From contig JAGIBP010000015.1 in assembly GCA_017744285.1 (NCBI GenBank), forward strand, positions 1 to 64,000: a DNA stretch of 64,000 nucleotides, read 5' to 3'. Of the stretch, positions 1 to 9,260 are shown piece after piece. Position 1 is the first letter of the stretch; every line of letters starts with the position of its first letter. A program made the position numbers and the translations under genes. The stretch is from Variovorax sp. Lineage in GTDB: Bacteria; Pseudomonadota; Gammaproteobacteria; Burkholderiales; Burkholderiaceae_C. The notes beneath the pieces were generated by a model. It was not told where the DNA came from and searched no databases. It was given only the letters and a program-made list of their open reading frames with translations.

Positions 1-1137
<1,137 letters not shown>

Positions 1138-1150
1138 AAATGAGAGAAGC

Positions 1151-1173
1151 ACGGACGGGCGCGGCCCGTCCGT
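1151..1173 (+). promoter_or_regulatory. Perfect hairpin between boxB and boxA
   Basis: Arms ACGGACGGGC and GCCCGTCCGT form a 10-bp perfect stem with a GCG loop. There is no T-tract after it, so it is not a classical Rho-independent terminator. It begins 13 bases after the boxB stop and ends 10 bases before the boxA ribosome binding site (GGAG). This position fits a transcript-processing or 3'-end-protecting structure that sets the BoxB:BoxA ratio. The function is inferred; only the symmetry is seen. Confidence 0.5.
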
Positions 1174-1194
1174 GGCGAAAGAAGGAGACCCGCG

Positions 1195-2475
1195 ATGGAC
1201 ATGGCCGTTGAAGTGAATGTCATCAGGCAGCACCTGATCGACCCCGAAATCTGCATCCGCTGCAACACCTGCGAAGCGACGTGCCCCGTCAACGCCATCA
1301 CGCACGACGACCGCAACTACGTGGTGCGTGCCGACGTCTGCAACGGCTGCATGGCGTGCATCTCGCCGTGCCCGACCGGCTCGATCGACAACTGGCGCAC
1401 GATGCCGATCGCGCGGGCCTATTCGATCGAAGAACAGCTCACCTGGGACGAACTGCCCGCCGAGCTCACGCCCGAGCAGCTCGAGGCCGAAGGCGTGGCC
1501 GGCCCCGGCGACGTGCAGCTGCAGGCGCCGTCCACGGCCGTGCCCCAGCCGCCCTCCGCGCCGGGTGAAGTCGCCTTCAACTCGGCGCAGTACGGCGCCA
1601 CCACGCCGCCGTGGTCGGCCGCGCACGCCTACACCAACCTGTACCCGCCGAAGAGCCCGACCACCGCGACGGTGGTCGGCAACTTCAACTGCACCGAGGC
1701 GGGCTACGAGAACCAGACGCACCACATCGTGCTCGACTTCGGCGCCATGCCCTTCCCGGTGCTCGAAGGCCAGTCGATCGCGATCATCCCGCCGGGGCTC
1801 GACGCCAACGGCAAGCCGCATTTCGCGCGGCAATACTCGATCGCGAGCCCGCGCAATGGCGAGCGGCCCGGCTACAACAACGTCTCGCTCACGGTGAAGC
1901 GCGTGCTGCAGGACCACCAGGGCAACCCGGTGCGCGGCGTGTGCAGCAACTACGTCTGCGACCTCAAGGTCGGCGACAAGGTGCAGGTCATCGGGCCGTT
2001 CGGCAATTCCTTCCTGATGCCGAACCATCCGAAGTCGCACATCGTGATGATCTGCACCGGCACCGGAAGCGCGCCGATGCGCGCCATGACCGAATGGCGC
2101 CGGCGCCTGCGCAAGAGTGGCAAGTTCGAGGGCGGCAAGCTGATGCTGTTCTTCGGCGCCCGCACCCAGCAGGAGCTGCCGTACTTCGGCCCGCTGCAGA
2201 CGCTGCCGAAGGACTTCATCGACATCAACTTCGCGTTCTCGCGCACGCCGGGCCAGCCCAAGCGCTACGTGCAGGACGCGATGCGCGAGCGCAAGGCGGA
2301 CCTCGCCGAGATGCTCAGGGACGGCCAGAGCCACTTCTACGTGTGCGGCCTCAAGAGCATGGAGGAGGGCGTGGTGCTCGCGCTGCGCGACGTCGCGACC
2401 GAGGCGGGGCTCGACTGGGACACGCTCGGCGCCGCCCTCAAGCGCGAGGGCCGCCTGCACCTGGAAACCTACTGA
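1195..2475 (+). CDS. boxA: Benzoyl-CoA 2,3-epoxidase, reductase subunit BoxA
   Basis: BoxA passes electrons from NADPH to BoxB for benzoyl-CoA epoxidation. The 426-residue protein has an N-terminal two-cluster ferredoxin domain ([12 protein letters not shown] from residue 20 and [12 protein letters not shown] from residue 49, giving two [4Fe-4S] clusters). An Ala/Pro-rich linker follows to about residue 130. The rest is a ferredoxin-NADP reductase-like module with the FAD motif RQYSIAS near residue 212 and the nucleotide motif [10 protein letters not shown] near 289. This order is diagnostic of BoxA. GGAG lies 7 bases before the chosen ATG; the next Met (residue 3) is a minor alternative. The downstream MaoC-like gene begins 4 bases after the stop, so they are probably one transcript. 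Confidence 0.96.
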   Translation: MDMAVEVNVIRQHLIDPEICIRCNTCEATCPVNAITHDDRNYVVRADVCNGCMACISPCPTGSIDNWRTMPIARAYSIEEQLTWDELPAELTPEQLEAEGVAGPGDVQLQAPSTAVPQPPSAPGEVAFNSAQYGATTPPWSAAHAYTNLYPPKSPTTATVVGNFNCTEAGYENQTHHIVLDFGAMPFPVLEGQSIAIIPPGLDANGKPHFARQYSIASPRNGERPGYNNVSLTVKRVLQDHQGNPVRGVCSNYVCDLKVGDKVQVIGPFGNSFLMPNHPKSHIVMICTGTGSAPMRAMTEWRRRLRKSGKFEGGKLMLFFGARTQQELPYFGPLQTLPKDFIDINFAFSRTPGQPKRYVQDAMRERKADLAEMLRDGQSHFYVCGLKSMEEGVVLALRDVATEAGLDWDTLGAALKREGRLHLETY

Positions 2476-2479
2476 ACCG

Positions 2480-2923
2480 ATGAAGTTCGCCGAGTTCCAC
2501 GTGGGCCAGGTCATCGAGGCCGGGCCCTATCTCGTGACCGAGGAAGAGCTTCTCCAGTTCGCCCGCGCCTACGACCCGCAGTGGTTCCACACCGATGCAG
2601 CGCTCGCGGCCGAGGGCGCGTTCGGCGGCCTCATCGCGAGCGGCTGGCATACGGGCGCGATCGCGATGCGCCTGGTGGCCGATGCGGCGCTCGCGGGTTC
2701 GGAGTCCTTCGCTTCGCCGGGCCTGCAGTACCTCAAGTGGCCCCACCCGGTGCGGCCCGGCGACAGCCTGCGGCTCGTCGCCGAAGTGATCGAAGTGCGC
2801 CGTTCGGAGAAGCGGCCCAGCGTGGGCATCCTGCGCTGGCGCTGGCAGCTCTTCAACCAGCGCGAGCTGCCGGTGCTCGATCTGGAAGCCACCAGCCTGT
2901 TCCGGCTCGGCGAGCCGGGCTGA
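2480..2923 (+). CDS. MaoC-like hot-dog hydratase/dehydratase
   Basis: A 147-residue single hot-dog-fold protein of the MaoC family, which hydrates enoyl-CoA thioesters or dehydrates hydroxyacyl-CoAs. The family signature is clear in the first half: a DPQWFHTD segment followed by FGGLIASGWHTG at about residues 50-61, where the Asp and His are the expected catalytic pair. It starts 4 bases after boxA and is very likely co-transcribed with it. A role on a CoA intermediate of the box pathway is plausible by context but is not a known essential box step. The substrate cannot be told from sequence. Confidence 0.88.
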   Translation: MKFAEFHVGQVIEAGPYLVTEEELLQFARAYDPQWFHTDAALAAEGAFGGLIASGWHTGAIAMRLVADAALAGSESFASPGLQYLKWPHPVRPGDSLRLVAEVIEVRRSEKRPSVGILRWRWQLFNQRELPVLDLEATSLFRLGEPG

Positions 2924-2948
2924 GGCAGCGCATGGCCCGGGACTTTCG

Positions 2949-3257
2949 ATGCCCAAGGTCGTCGACTTCCAGCCGTGCGATCGCTGGACGTGGCAAGCGT
3001 ACCGTGATGCGATCTCGGCGGATCTGGTGCTTCAGCACGCCGTCATGAGCAAAGTTGAGCAGTTGCCGTCCTGCAAGGCCCTTTTCGAAGCCAAGATGGC
3101 TCGCTGGACAGTGGAGCGCAATCGAGGCTGCAAACGCAACTCCGACAAGGCCTATGGTGGTGCATCGCTCGAACCGATGGCCATGTCGTTGTGCATGGCG
3201 CATGAAGCGGAACAGATGACAAAGCAGGTTGAGCGGCAGCGTGCCTGCAAGCGGTAA
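2949..3257 (+). CDS. Small cysteine-containing protein with LprI/DUF1311-like pattern, possibly a remnant
   Basis: A 102-residue reading frame whose second half (about residues 48-90) has the spacing of an LprI/DUF1311 domain: a Trp, then ERNRGC, then a GGAS turn, then SLCMAHEAEQ and basic helices. Genuine LprI-like proteins are exported, but no signal peptide is visible here and there is no good ribosome binding site. The base composition is visibly more AT-rich than the neighbours. After the TAA stop the same frame stays open to 3362 and encodes a hydrophobic peptide. I read it as a real but possibly decayed or acquired gene; the family assignment is by pattern only. Confidence 0.45.
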   Translation: MPKVVDFQPCDRWTWQAYRDAISADLVLQHAVMSKVEQLPSCKALFEAKMARWTVERNRGCKRNSDKAYGGASLEPMAMSLCMAHEAEQMTKQVERQRACKR

Positions 3258-3365
3258 GTCGTCTTGGGTCCCGTGGTGCTGCACGCGCTGATGATGGCCG
3301 TTCCCGTGGTCGCGCTGTTGCGGCAATATGGCTCCGACGGCCTGCCGCGCATCATCGGCTGATAT

Positions 3366-3797
3366 TCAACCCTCGAATCCGAGCAACTTGCGCAGCAGCG
3401 CGACGAGCTGCTCGCGCTCGGCCCCGCTCAACCGTGCGGCCAGCGCATCGACATAGCGCTGCGACTTCCCGGCGTGTTCCTCCAGGAGGCGGCGGCCGTC
3501 GTCGCTGAGCCGCAGCCAGAAGCTGCGCGCGTCCAGCGGCGAGCGGTCGCGGCACAGCAGCCCCTTGCCCACGGTGCGCGCGACGAGATCGCTGCAAGTG
3601 TTGAGATCGAGCCCGATGTCCTGCGCGATCTGGCTCTGCGAGGCGCCGGGGCGTTGATCCACGGCCACCAGCAGCACGAGCTGGCGCGGCGTCACCGCGT
3701 CGCCGTAGATGGCCGTGAAGACCGCCTCGCTTTCGAAATGGGCGCGGCGCAGCAGGTGCGGCAGGTGATGAAGAAGGCGGACCTTCGGCGCGGACAT
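3366..3797 (-). CDS. MarR-family transcriptional regulator
   Basis: A 143-residue protein with the MarR winged-helix pattern: an N-terminal dimerisation helix, recognition region SQSQIAQDIGLDLNTCSDLV (about residues 54-73), the wing with DRSPLDARSFWLRLSDDGRRLL, and C-terminal helices for dimer contact. MarR proteins usually repress a nearby transporter or enzyme gene and release DNA on binding a small aromatic or lipophilic ligand. It begins 33 bases after the methyltransferase on the same strand and may share its transcript, which would make that operon an obvious candidate target. The ligand is unknown. Confidence 0.9.
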   Translation of the reverse strand: MSAPKVRLLHHLPHLLRRAHFESEAVFTAIYGDAVTPRQLVLLVAVDQRPGASQSQIAQDIGLDLNTCSDLVARTVGKGLLCRDRSPLDARSFWLRLSDDGRRLLEEHAGKSQRYVDALAARLSGAEREQLVALLRKLLGFEG

Positions 3798-3830
3798 GGC
3801 GCGACTGTAGCGGCTGCAGCGTCCGCCGCG

Positions 3831-4646
3831 TCAGGGCCGGCGCGCCGCCACCAGCACGGCGGGCATCGGCACCTCGTAGCCGCCGGGCGTCCTGAACGGT
3901 TCGAGCGCGAAGAGGATCGCGTCGTCGATCGCGTCCAGCACCTCGGCGCGCTGGCGCTGCAGCGTGCCGCGCAGGCGCACCATGCCGGTCTTCACCGTGC
4001 GCAGGACCTGTTCGCCCGACGCCGCGCGCCACGTCTGCGGAACGCGTGTCGACATGCAGTCCGCGAAGCCCGCCTCGGCCAGCGCCTTCCCGCTCGTGGC
4101 CGCATCGGCGAACTGGAACATGGCGGGGCCGGCCGGCAGGCCGACTTCGAGCGCGCCGTGCGTGCCGATGGCATCGAGCACCGCGCCGAAGAGTTTCGCC
4201 TGCTGCGGCACCTCCCACACGGTGAAGGCGAGGCGTCCGCCGGACTTGAGCACGCGGAAGGCTTCGCGGAAGAACTGCTGCGGATCGGAAAAGTGCAGCA
4301 CGCCGTAGTTGCACACCACCGCATCGAAGTGCGCGGCTTCGAAGGGCAGGCTGCCTGCGTCGGCCTCGACGAAGGTGCCGTCGGGAAAGCGGCGCGCAGC
4401 GAGCCGCACCTGCTCGGCCGAGAAATCGATGCCGGTCACCGTGGCCCCGCGCGCGAGGGCCGCCCCCGAGGCATAGCCCGCGCCGCAGGCGACATCGAGC
4501 ACCACGCTGCCCGGCGCCACGCGGGCGCTGTCGAGCAGCGGCGCGATGGATTGGGTGACGAGGCCCGACAGGAGATCGTCGTAGTTGGCGCACACCGAGG
4601 GGTCCGCCCAGCCGGCGTGCTCGAAATCGCGGAAGGCGTCGGTCAT
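3831..4646 (-). CDS. Class I SAM-dependent methyltransferase
   Basis: A 271-residue Methyltransf_11/25-type enzyme. Motif I (VLDVACGAGYASG, about residues 49-61) binds SAM. The acidic loop GIDFSAEQ and the post-motif FDAVVCNYGVLHF follow in the expected order, and the C-terminal half is the substrate cap. Start: an ATG with GGAGGA six bases upstream on the minus strand is preferred over a frame extending to 4709, whose extra residues are not domain-like. The gene is divergent from the DUF1801 gene and followed by a MarR gene. The acceptor substrate cannot be inferred; small-molecule or ubiquinone-like substrates are typical of the family. Confidence 0.87.
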   Translation of the reverse strand: MTDAFRDFEHAGWADPSVCANYDDLLSGLVTQSIAPLLDSARVAPGSVVLDVACGAGYASGAALARGATVTGIDFSAEQVRLAARRFPDGTFVEADAGSLPFEAAHFDAVVCNYGVLHFSDPQQFFREAFRVLKSGGRLAFTVWEVPQQAKLFGAVLDAIGTHGALEVGLPAGPAMFQFADAATSGKALAEAGFADCMSTRVPQTWRAASGEQVLRTVKTGMVRLRGTLQRQRAEVLDAIDDAILFALEPFRTPGGYEVPMPAVLVAARRP

Positions 4647-4779
4647 GCGCGTCCTCCATGGCGTTCGGCCATCGCGTGGATGGTGCGCCGCGCCCGACGG
4701 CGGTGTCAATTGCCGGGCCCGAGCGGATAAAGTACGCCGCCTGGCGCCGTCCAGGATTCACACCGCACAGGAGAAGCGC

Positions 4780-5193
4780 ATGAAGAAGTCGGACCCTGCC
4801 GCAGGCCCCTCGCCGTCCGAGCTGATCGACGAGAAGATCGCCAGCCTCGGCGCCTGGCGCGGCGACACGCTCGCGCGCATGCGCCGGCTCATCCGGGACG
4901 AGGACCCCGAGGTCGTCGAGGAATGGAAGTGGATGGGCACGCCGGTGTGGTCGCACGACGGGATCCTCTGCACCGGCGAGTCCTACAAGGGCGTGGTGAA
5001 GCTCACGTTCGCCAAGGGTGCATCGCTCGACGATCCGGCACGGCTCTTCAATGCGAGCCTCGATGGCAAGGTCCGGCGCGCCATCGACATCCACGAGGGG
5101 GAGGAGGTCGACCCGGCCGCGTTCAAGGCACTGGTGCGGGCCGCGATCGAACTCAACGCCGCGGCAAAGGCCAAGGCGCGGCGGGCCCGGTAG
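4780..5193 (+). CDS. DUF1801 (YdhG-like) protein
   Basis: A 137-residue cytosolic protein with a DUF1801 fold: an amphipathic N-terminal helix with DTLARMRRLIRDEDPEVVEEWKW, then the core WMGTPVWSHDGILC and YKGVVKLTFAKGASL, and a basic Ala/Lys C-terminal helix. The family includes YdhG and relatives described as possible iron or intracellular delivery proteins, but the biochemical role is not established. Start chosen at the ATG with AGGAG just upstream; an in-frame extension upstream is not family-like. It is monocistronic by spacing, with a short lipoprotein gene on the opposite strand downstream. Confidence 0.82.
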   Translation: MKKSDPAAGPSPSELIDEKIASLGAWRGDTLARMRRLIRDEDPEVVEEWKWMGTPVWSHDGILCTGESYKGVVKLTFAKGASLDDPARLFNASLDGKVRRAIDIHEGEEVDPAAFKALVRAAIELNAAAKAKARRAR

Positions 5194-5212
5194 GCAGCCG
5201 GCCCGTTCGCGG

Positions 5213-5329
5213 TCAACGCGCGCCGGAAGCCGTCGCGGCGGCCGCCTTGGGCGGCTGGGGCTTGGGATCGCAGGCGGCGAGCGAGGCCAGTGCCGCGAGG
5301 GCGAGAAGAAGGGCGAGGGTTCGTTTCAT
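5213..5329 (-). CDS. Very small lipoprotein (38 aa)
   Basis: A 38-residue protein with a textbook lipoprotein signal: MKRT, a leucine/alanine hydrophobic stretch, and the lipobox LAAC with the modified Cys at residue 20. The mature part is only about 19 residues (DPKPQPPKAAAATASGAR). A strong ribosome binding site (AAGGAGG) sits at ideal spacing before ATG. Short Pro/Lys/Ala lipoproteins of this kind are common in Burkholderiales, often called LptN- or entericidin-like small lipoproteins, with no settled role. The signal peptide plus Shine-Dalgarno make it convincing despite its size. It lies downstream of, and may be read with, no other gene. Confidence 0.72.
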   Translation of the reverse strand: MKRTLALLLALAALASLAACDPKPQPPKAAAATASGAR

Positions 5330-5384
5330 GGCGTCCTCCTTGGGGTCATTGTGTGGTGACCAGACGCCACGATTCTGAACCGCT

Positions 5385-6425
5385 TCAGGGCGCCTTGCCC
5401 GAGCGCAGCGGGTAGCCCGCCTCGCGCCACGCCTTCATGCCGCCGTCGAGCGCGACCGCGCGCGCGAAGCCCATCGAGCGCAGCGTCGCGGCCGCCAGCG
5501 TCGAGATGTAGCCCAGCTCGCAGCAGGCGAGGATGCGGCGCGTCGGGTCCGGCAGGTCCTGGTTCACGCGCAGTTCGAGCTGGCCGCGCGGCAGCAGGCG
5601 CGCGCCCGGGATGTGGCCGTCCTCGTAGGCGTCGCGCTCGCGCACGTCGAGCACGATCAGGTCGTCCTCCTGCGCCTCGACGCGCGACTTCAATTCGGCC
5701 AGCGACATGAACGGCACCGCGGCCGTCGCCTCGGCCAGGAGGCCCGCCACCGTCTTGCCGCCGCTCATGTTCGTGCGCAGCGCCTCGGTGATGTGCGTGG
5801 GCATCGTGAGGTTGAGGTTGCGCATCATCTCCACGAACTCGGCGCGCTCGCGCTTCTGCAGGCGCGGGTTGGTCGCGATCTCGTCGCCGATGGTCGAGTG
5901 GCTGCGGCCCTTGTAGTCGTGCGCGGGGTAGACCTTCAGCGCGGGGTCGAGCTTCAGCACCTTGCCGAAGAGGCTGTCGTAGAGCTGCTCCGGATCGCCG
6001 CTGGGCAGGTCGGTGCGGCCGGTGGCGCCGATGAGCAGGGTGTCGCCGGTGAAGAGCTTGTCCTCCACCATCAGGCACATCGAATCGGCCGTGTGCCCCG
6101 GCGTGTGCAGCGCCTGCAGCCGCAGCTTGCCGACCACCACCATCTCGCCGTCGCCGATGCGCATGTCGACGAAGGGCGCGGGGCTCGCGCGGTGCATCAC
6201 CACCGGCACGTCCAGCCGCCGCGCGAGTTCGCGCGTGGCCGAGAAGTGGTCGGCGTGCGTGTGCGTGTCGATCAGGTAGCGGATGCGCACCCCGTCGCGC
6301 GCGGTGAGCGCGATGTAGTGGTCGATCTGGCTGAGCTCCGGATCGATCAGCGCGGCCACGCAACTCTGGTCGCATCCGACCAGGTACGACTGGCAGCCGC
6401 CGGTGGCGATCTGCTCGAAGATCAT
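5385..6425 (-). CDS. Persulfide dioxygenase-like MBL-fold hydrolase fused to a rhodanese domain
   Basis: 346 residues in two domains. Residues 1 to about 240 are a metallo-beta-lactamase fold of the ETHE1/persulfide dioxygenase type, with H55-T-H57-A-D59-H60, TPGHTADS, FTGDTLL and PAHDYKG ligand motifs. Residues about 255-346 are a rhodanese domain whose active loop reads CELGYIS instead of the usual C-R-S-G-x-R, but keeps a Cys in place. Such fusions oxidise glutathione persulfide to sulfite and handle sulfane sulfur. The ATG overlaps the TGA of the upstream peroxiredoxin gene by 4 bases (ATGA), so the two are translationally coupled. The rhodanese activity is less certain because of the loop change. 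Confidence 0.88.
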   Translation of the reverse strand: MIFEQIATGGCQSYLVGCDQSCVAALIDPELSQIDHYIALTARDGVRIRYLIDTHTHADHFSATRELARRLDVPVVMHRASPAPFVDMRIGDGEMVVVGKLRLQALHTPGHTADSMCLMVEDKLFTGDTLLIGATGRTDLPSGDPEQLYDSLFGKVLKLDPALKVYPAHDYKGRSHSTIGDEIATNPRLQKRERAEFVEMMRNLNLTMPTHITEALRTNMSGGKTVAGLLAEATAAVPFMSLAELKSRVEAQEDDLIVLDVRERDAYEDGHIPGARLLPRGQLELRVNQDLPDPTRRILACCELGYISTLAAATLRSMGFARAVALDGGMKAWREAGYPLRSGKAP

Positions 6426-7084
6426 CGGCCCGGCTGCTTCACGACGCGCAGGTAGGGCTTCGGTGCGCTCCAGCCGCCGGGGAAGAGCTTCTTGGCGTCC
6501 TCGTCGGAGACCGAGCCCGCGATGATCACGTCGTCGCCCTGCTGCCAATTGACCGGCGTCGCGACCTTGTGCGCGGCCGTGAGCTGCATCGAGTCGAGCA
6601 CGCGCAGGATCTCGTCGAAGTTGCGGCCGGTGGTCATCGGGTAGGTGAGCATCAGCTTGATCTTCTTGTCCGGCCCGATGATGAACACCGAGCGCACGGT
6701 CGCGTTGGTGGCGGCGGTGCGGCCGTCCGACGTGCCGGGCTCTTCGGCGGGCAGCATGTTGTAGAGCTTGGCGACCTTCAGGTCGGTGTCGCCGATCATC
6801 GGGTACTTGGGCAGGTAGCCCTGCGTTTCCTCGATGTCCTTGGCCCACTTGTCATGGGCATCCACCGGGTCGATGCTCAGGCCGATGAGCTTGGCGTTGC
6901 GCTTCGTGAACTCGGGCTCGATCTTCGCCATGTAGCCCAGCTCGGTCGTGCACACCGGCGTGAAGTCCTTCGGGTGCGAGAAGAGGATGGCCCATTGGTC
7001 GCCGATCCAGTCGTGGAACTTGATCGGGCCCTGGGTGGTGTTGGCCGTGAAATCGGGCGCAACGTCGTTGATGCGCAGGGACAT
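6422..7084 (-). CDS. Peroxiredoxin, Prx6 (1-Cys) type
   Basis: A 220-residue Prx6-class peroxiredoxin that reduces hydrogen peroxide and organic peroxides. The peroxidatic cysteine is C45 in FTPVCTTEL, within the universal P-x-x-x-T/S-x-x-C motif. The long C-terminal extension and length fit the Prx6 class, which has no resolving Cys at the usual 2-Cys position. GGAG precedes the ATG. It is the first gene of a two-gene unit with the persulfide-dioxygenase/rhodanese fusion (4-base overlap), suggesting joint handling of peroxide and reactive sulfur. The gene is divergent from the acetoacetyl-CoA synthetase, with about 150 bases between. Confidence 0.94.
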   Translation of the reverse strand: MSLRINDVAPDFTANTTQGPIKFHDWIGDQWAILFSHPKDFTPVCTTELGYMAKIEPEFTKRNAKLIGLSIDPVDAHDKWAKDIEETQGYLPKYPMIGDTDLKVAKLYNMLPAEEPGTSDGRTAATNATVRSVFIIGPDKKIKLMLTYPMTTGRNFDEILRVLDSMQLTAAHKVATPVNWQQGDDVIIAGSVSDEDAKKLFPGGWSAPKPYLRVVKQPGR

Positions 7085-7232
7085 GGTGGCTCCTTCCAGG
7101 TTCGGGGTAGCTCAAAAGTACACCACGATCCGATGGCGCCGGCAAGGCACGGAACCCTGCCGCCAGCGGCCGGCGAGGGCCCTGTGCTTTCCCGCATTGA
7201 AGCGGCGGCGGCCCCCGCGCTAGGCTCCGGAA

Positions 7233-9260
7233 GTGAACAACACCGCCTCTTCCTCCGCCCCTTTCATCCCCCAGATCCGCCTGTACCAGGATTGGCTGCG
7301 CGAGACGCGCGGCTTGTCCTTCGACTCGTACGACGCCCTGTGGCGCTGGTCGACCACCGACCTCCCGGCGTTCTGGCAGAGTGTGTGGGACTTCTTCGGC
7401 ATGCACTCCCCCACGCCGCACGGCAGCGTGGTCGCCGACACACGCATGCCGGGCACGACGTGGTTTCCGGGCGCGCAGGTCAACTACGCGCGCGAGGTCT
7501 TCCGCCACGTCGACGCGGCAGAGGCGGCCGGCATGCCGGCGATCGTGGCCGAGAACGAACTCGGCGAGGTGCGCGAGATCGGCTGGCGCGAACTGCGCCG
7601 GCAGGTGGCCTCCGCGGCGCTGACGCTGCGCGCGCTCGGCGTGCAGCGCGGCGACCGGGTCGCGGCCTACATGCCCAACGTGCCGGAGACCATCGTCGCC
7701 TTCCTCGCCTGTTCGAGCATCGGCGCGGTGTGGAGCGTCTGCGCGCCCGACATGGGCACGCCGGCGGTGGTCGATCGCTTCCGCCAGATCGAGCCCCGCG
7801 TGCTGATCGCGGTGGACGGGGTCCACTACGGCGGCAAGCCGCTCGATCGCGGCGAGGTGGTGCAGCAGCTGCGCGCCGCGTTGCCGAGCGTGCAGAAGCT
7901 GCTCGTGGTGCGCACGCCCTTCGCGGCCGGGCGCATCGAGGCCGAGGCCGAGTGGACCGAGGCCGTCTCGCGCGTCGATGCCGCGACCGCCGCGTTCGAG
8001 CCCGAATGGCTGCCCTTCGACCACCCGCTGTGGATCGTCTATTCGAGCGGCACCACCGGCCTGCCCAAGCCCATCGTGCATGGGCAGGGCGGCATCATCC
8101 TGAACATGTACGCCGGCGGGCTGCACCACGACCTCGGCCCGAGCTACGGCGCCAACAACCGTGGCGAGCGCTACCACTGGTTCAGTTCCACCGGCTGGGT
8201 GATGTGGAATTCGCAGCTCGCGGGGCTGGCCTTCGGCGCCACCATCTGCCTCTACGACGGCCACCCGGCCGGCAGCCGCGAGAAACCCGACTGGGGCGTG
8301 CTGTGGCGCTTCGTGGCACGGCACCGCGTGACCTTCTTCGGCGCGGGCGCCGCCTATTTCGCCAACTGCATGAAGGCCGGCGTGGTCGTGAAGGACTGCG
8401 GTGACCTGTCGCGCGTGCGCGCGCTCGGCAGCACCGGCTCGCCGCTGTCCGAGGAGGTCCAGCGCTGGGGCACGGCGCAGGTGCTCGCCGCCGGATCGCC
8501 GGCCGTGTGGTGGTACAACATTTCGGGGGGCACGGATTTCTGCGGCGCCTTCGTCGGCGGCAACCGCGAGCTGCCCGAAGTGCCGGGGCAGATGCAGTGC
8601 CGCTTCCTCGGCGCCGCGGTCGAGGCCTGGAACGAGAACGGCGAGCCGGTCATCGGCGAGGTCGGCGAACTGGTCTGCGTGAAGCCCATTCCCTCGATGC
8701 CGCTCTACTTCTGGGGCGACGAGGGCAACGCGCGCTACCTCTCGAGCTACTTCGACACCTACCCGGGCGTCTGGCGCCACGGCGACTGGATCCGCATCGG
8801 CGAGGACGGCGGCTGCATCATCTACGGCCGCAGCGACGCCACCATCAACCGCCAGGGCCTGCGCATGGGCACGAGCGAGATCTACAGCGCGGTCGAAGGG
8901 CTGCCCGAGGTCATCGACTCGATGGTGGTCGACCTCGAATACCTGGGCCGCGAGAGCTACATGCCGCTGTTCGTCGTGCTGCGCGAGGGCGCGGTGCTCG
9001 ACGCCGCGATGCGCGCGAAGATCGAGGACGCGATCCGGCGCTCGCTCTCGCCGCGCTTCGTGCCCAACGAGATCCTGCAGGTCGCGGAGATTCCGCGCAC
9101 GCTCTCGGGCAAGAAGCAGGAGCTGCCGATCAAGAAGCTGCTGCTCGGCCAGCCGATCGAGAAGGTCGTCAACCGCGAGGCGATGGCGAACCCCGGCAGC
9201 CTCGACTGGTACGTGGCCTTCGCCGCGCGGCACGCCCAGGCACGGAGTGCCGCCGCATGA
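7233..9260 (+). CDS. Acetoacetyl-CoA synthetase (acetoacetate--CoA ligase)
   Basis: A 675-residue adenylate-forming enzyme that converts acetoacetate, ATP and CoA to acetoacetyl-CoA. The acetyl-CoA-synthetase-type N-terminus (FWQSVWDFF) and PGTTWFPGAQVNYAREV are typical of the acetoacetate-specific branch. The AMP-binding P-loop is YSSGTTGLPKP near residue 271, the motif YNISGGTDFCG follows near 428, and the C-terminal catalytic lysine region is LSGKKQELPIKK near 625. Start codon is GTG with a weak ribosome binding site. Its stop overlaps the next ATG by one codon shift. It could recycle acetoacetate made by BKACE-type or leucine/PHB catabolism. Specificity is inferred from family features. 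Confidence 0.92.
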   Translation: MNNTASSSAPFIPQIRLYQDWLRETRGLSFDSYDALWRWSTTDLPAFWQSVWDFFGMHSPTPHGSVVADTRMPGTTWFPGAQVNYAREVFRHVDAAEAAGMPAIVAENELGEVREIGWRELRRQVASAALTLRALGVQRGDRVAAYMPNVPETIVAFLACSSIGAVWSVCAPDMGTPAVVDRFRQIEPRVLIAVDGVHYGGKPLDRGEVVQQLRAALPSVQKLLVVRTPFAAGRIEAEAEWTEAVSRVDAATAAFEPEWLPFDHPLWIVYSSGTTGLPKPIVHGQGGIILNMYAGGLHHDLGPSYGANNRGERYHWFSSTGWVMWNSQLAGLAFGATICLYDGHPAGSREKPDWGVLWRFVARHRVTFFGAGAAYFANCMKAGVVVKDCGDLSRVRALGSTGSPLSEEVQRWGTAQVLAAGSPAVWWYNISGGTDFCGAFVGGNRELPEVPGQMQCRFLGAAVEAWNENGEPVIGEVGELVCVKPIPSMPLYFWGDEGNARYLSSYFDTYPGVWRHGDWIRIGEDGGCIIYGRSDATINRQGLRMGTSEIYSAVEGLPEVIDSMVVDLEYLGRESYMPLFVVLREGAVLDAAMRAKIEDAIRRSLSPRFVPNEILQVAEIPRTLSGKKQELPIKKLLLGQPIEKVVNREAMANPGSLDWYVAFAARHAQARSAAA

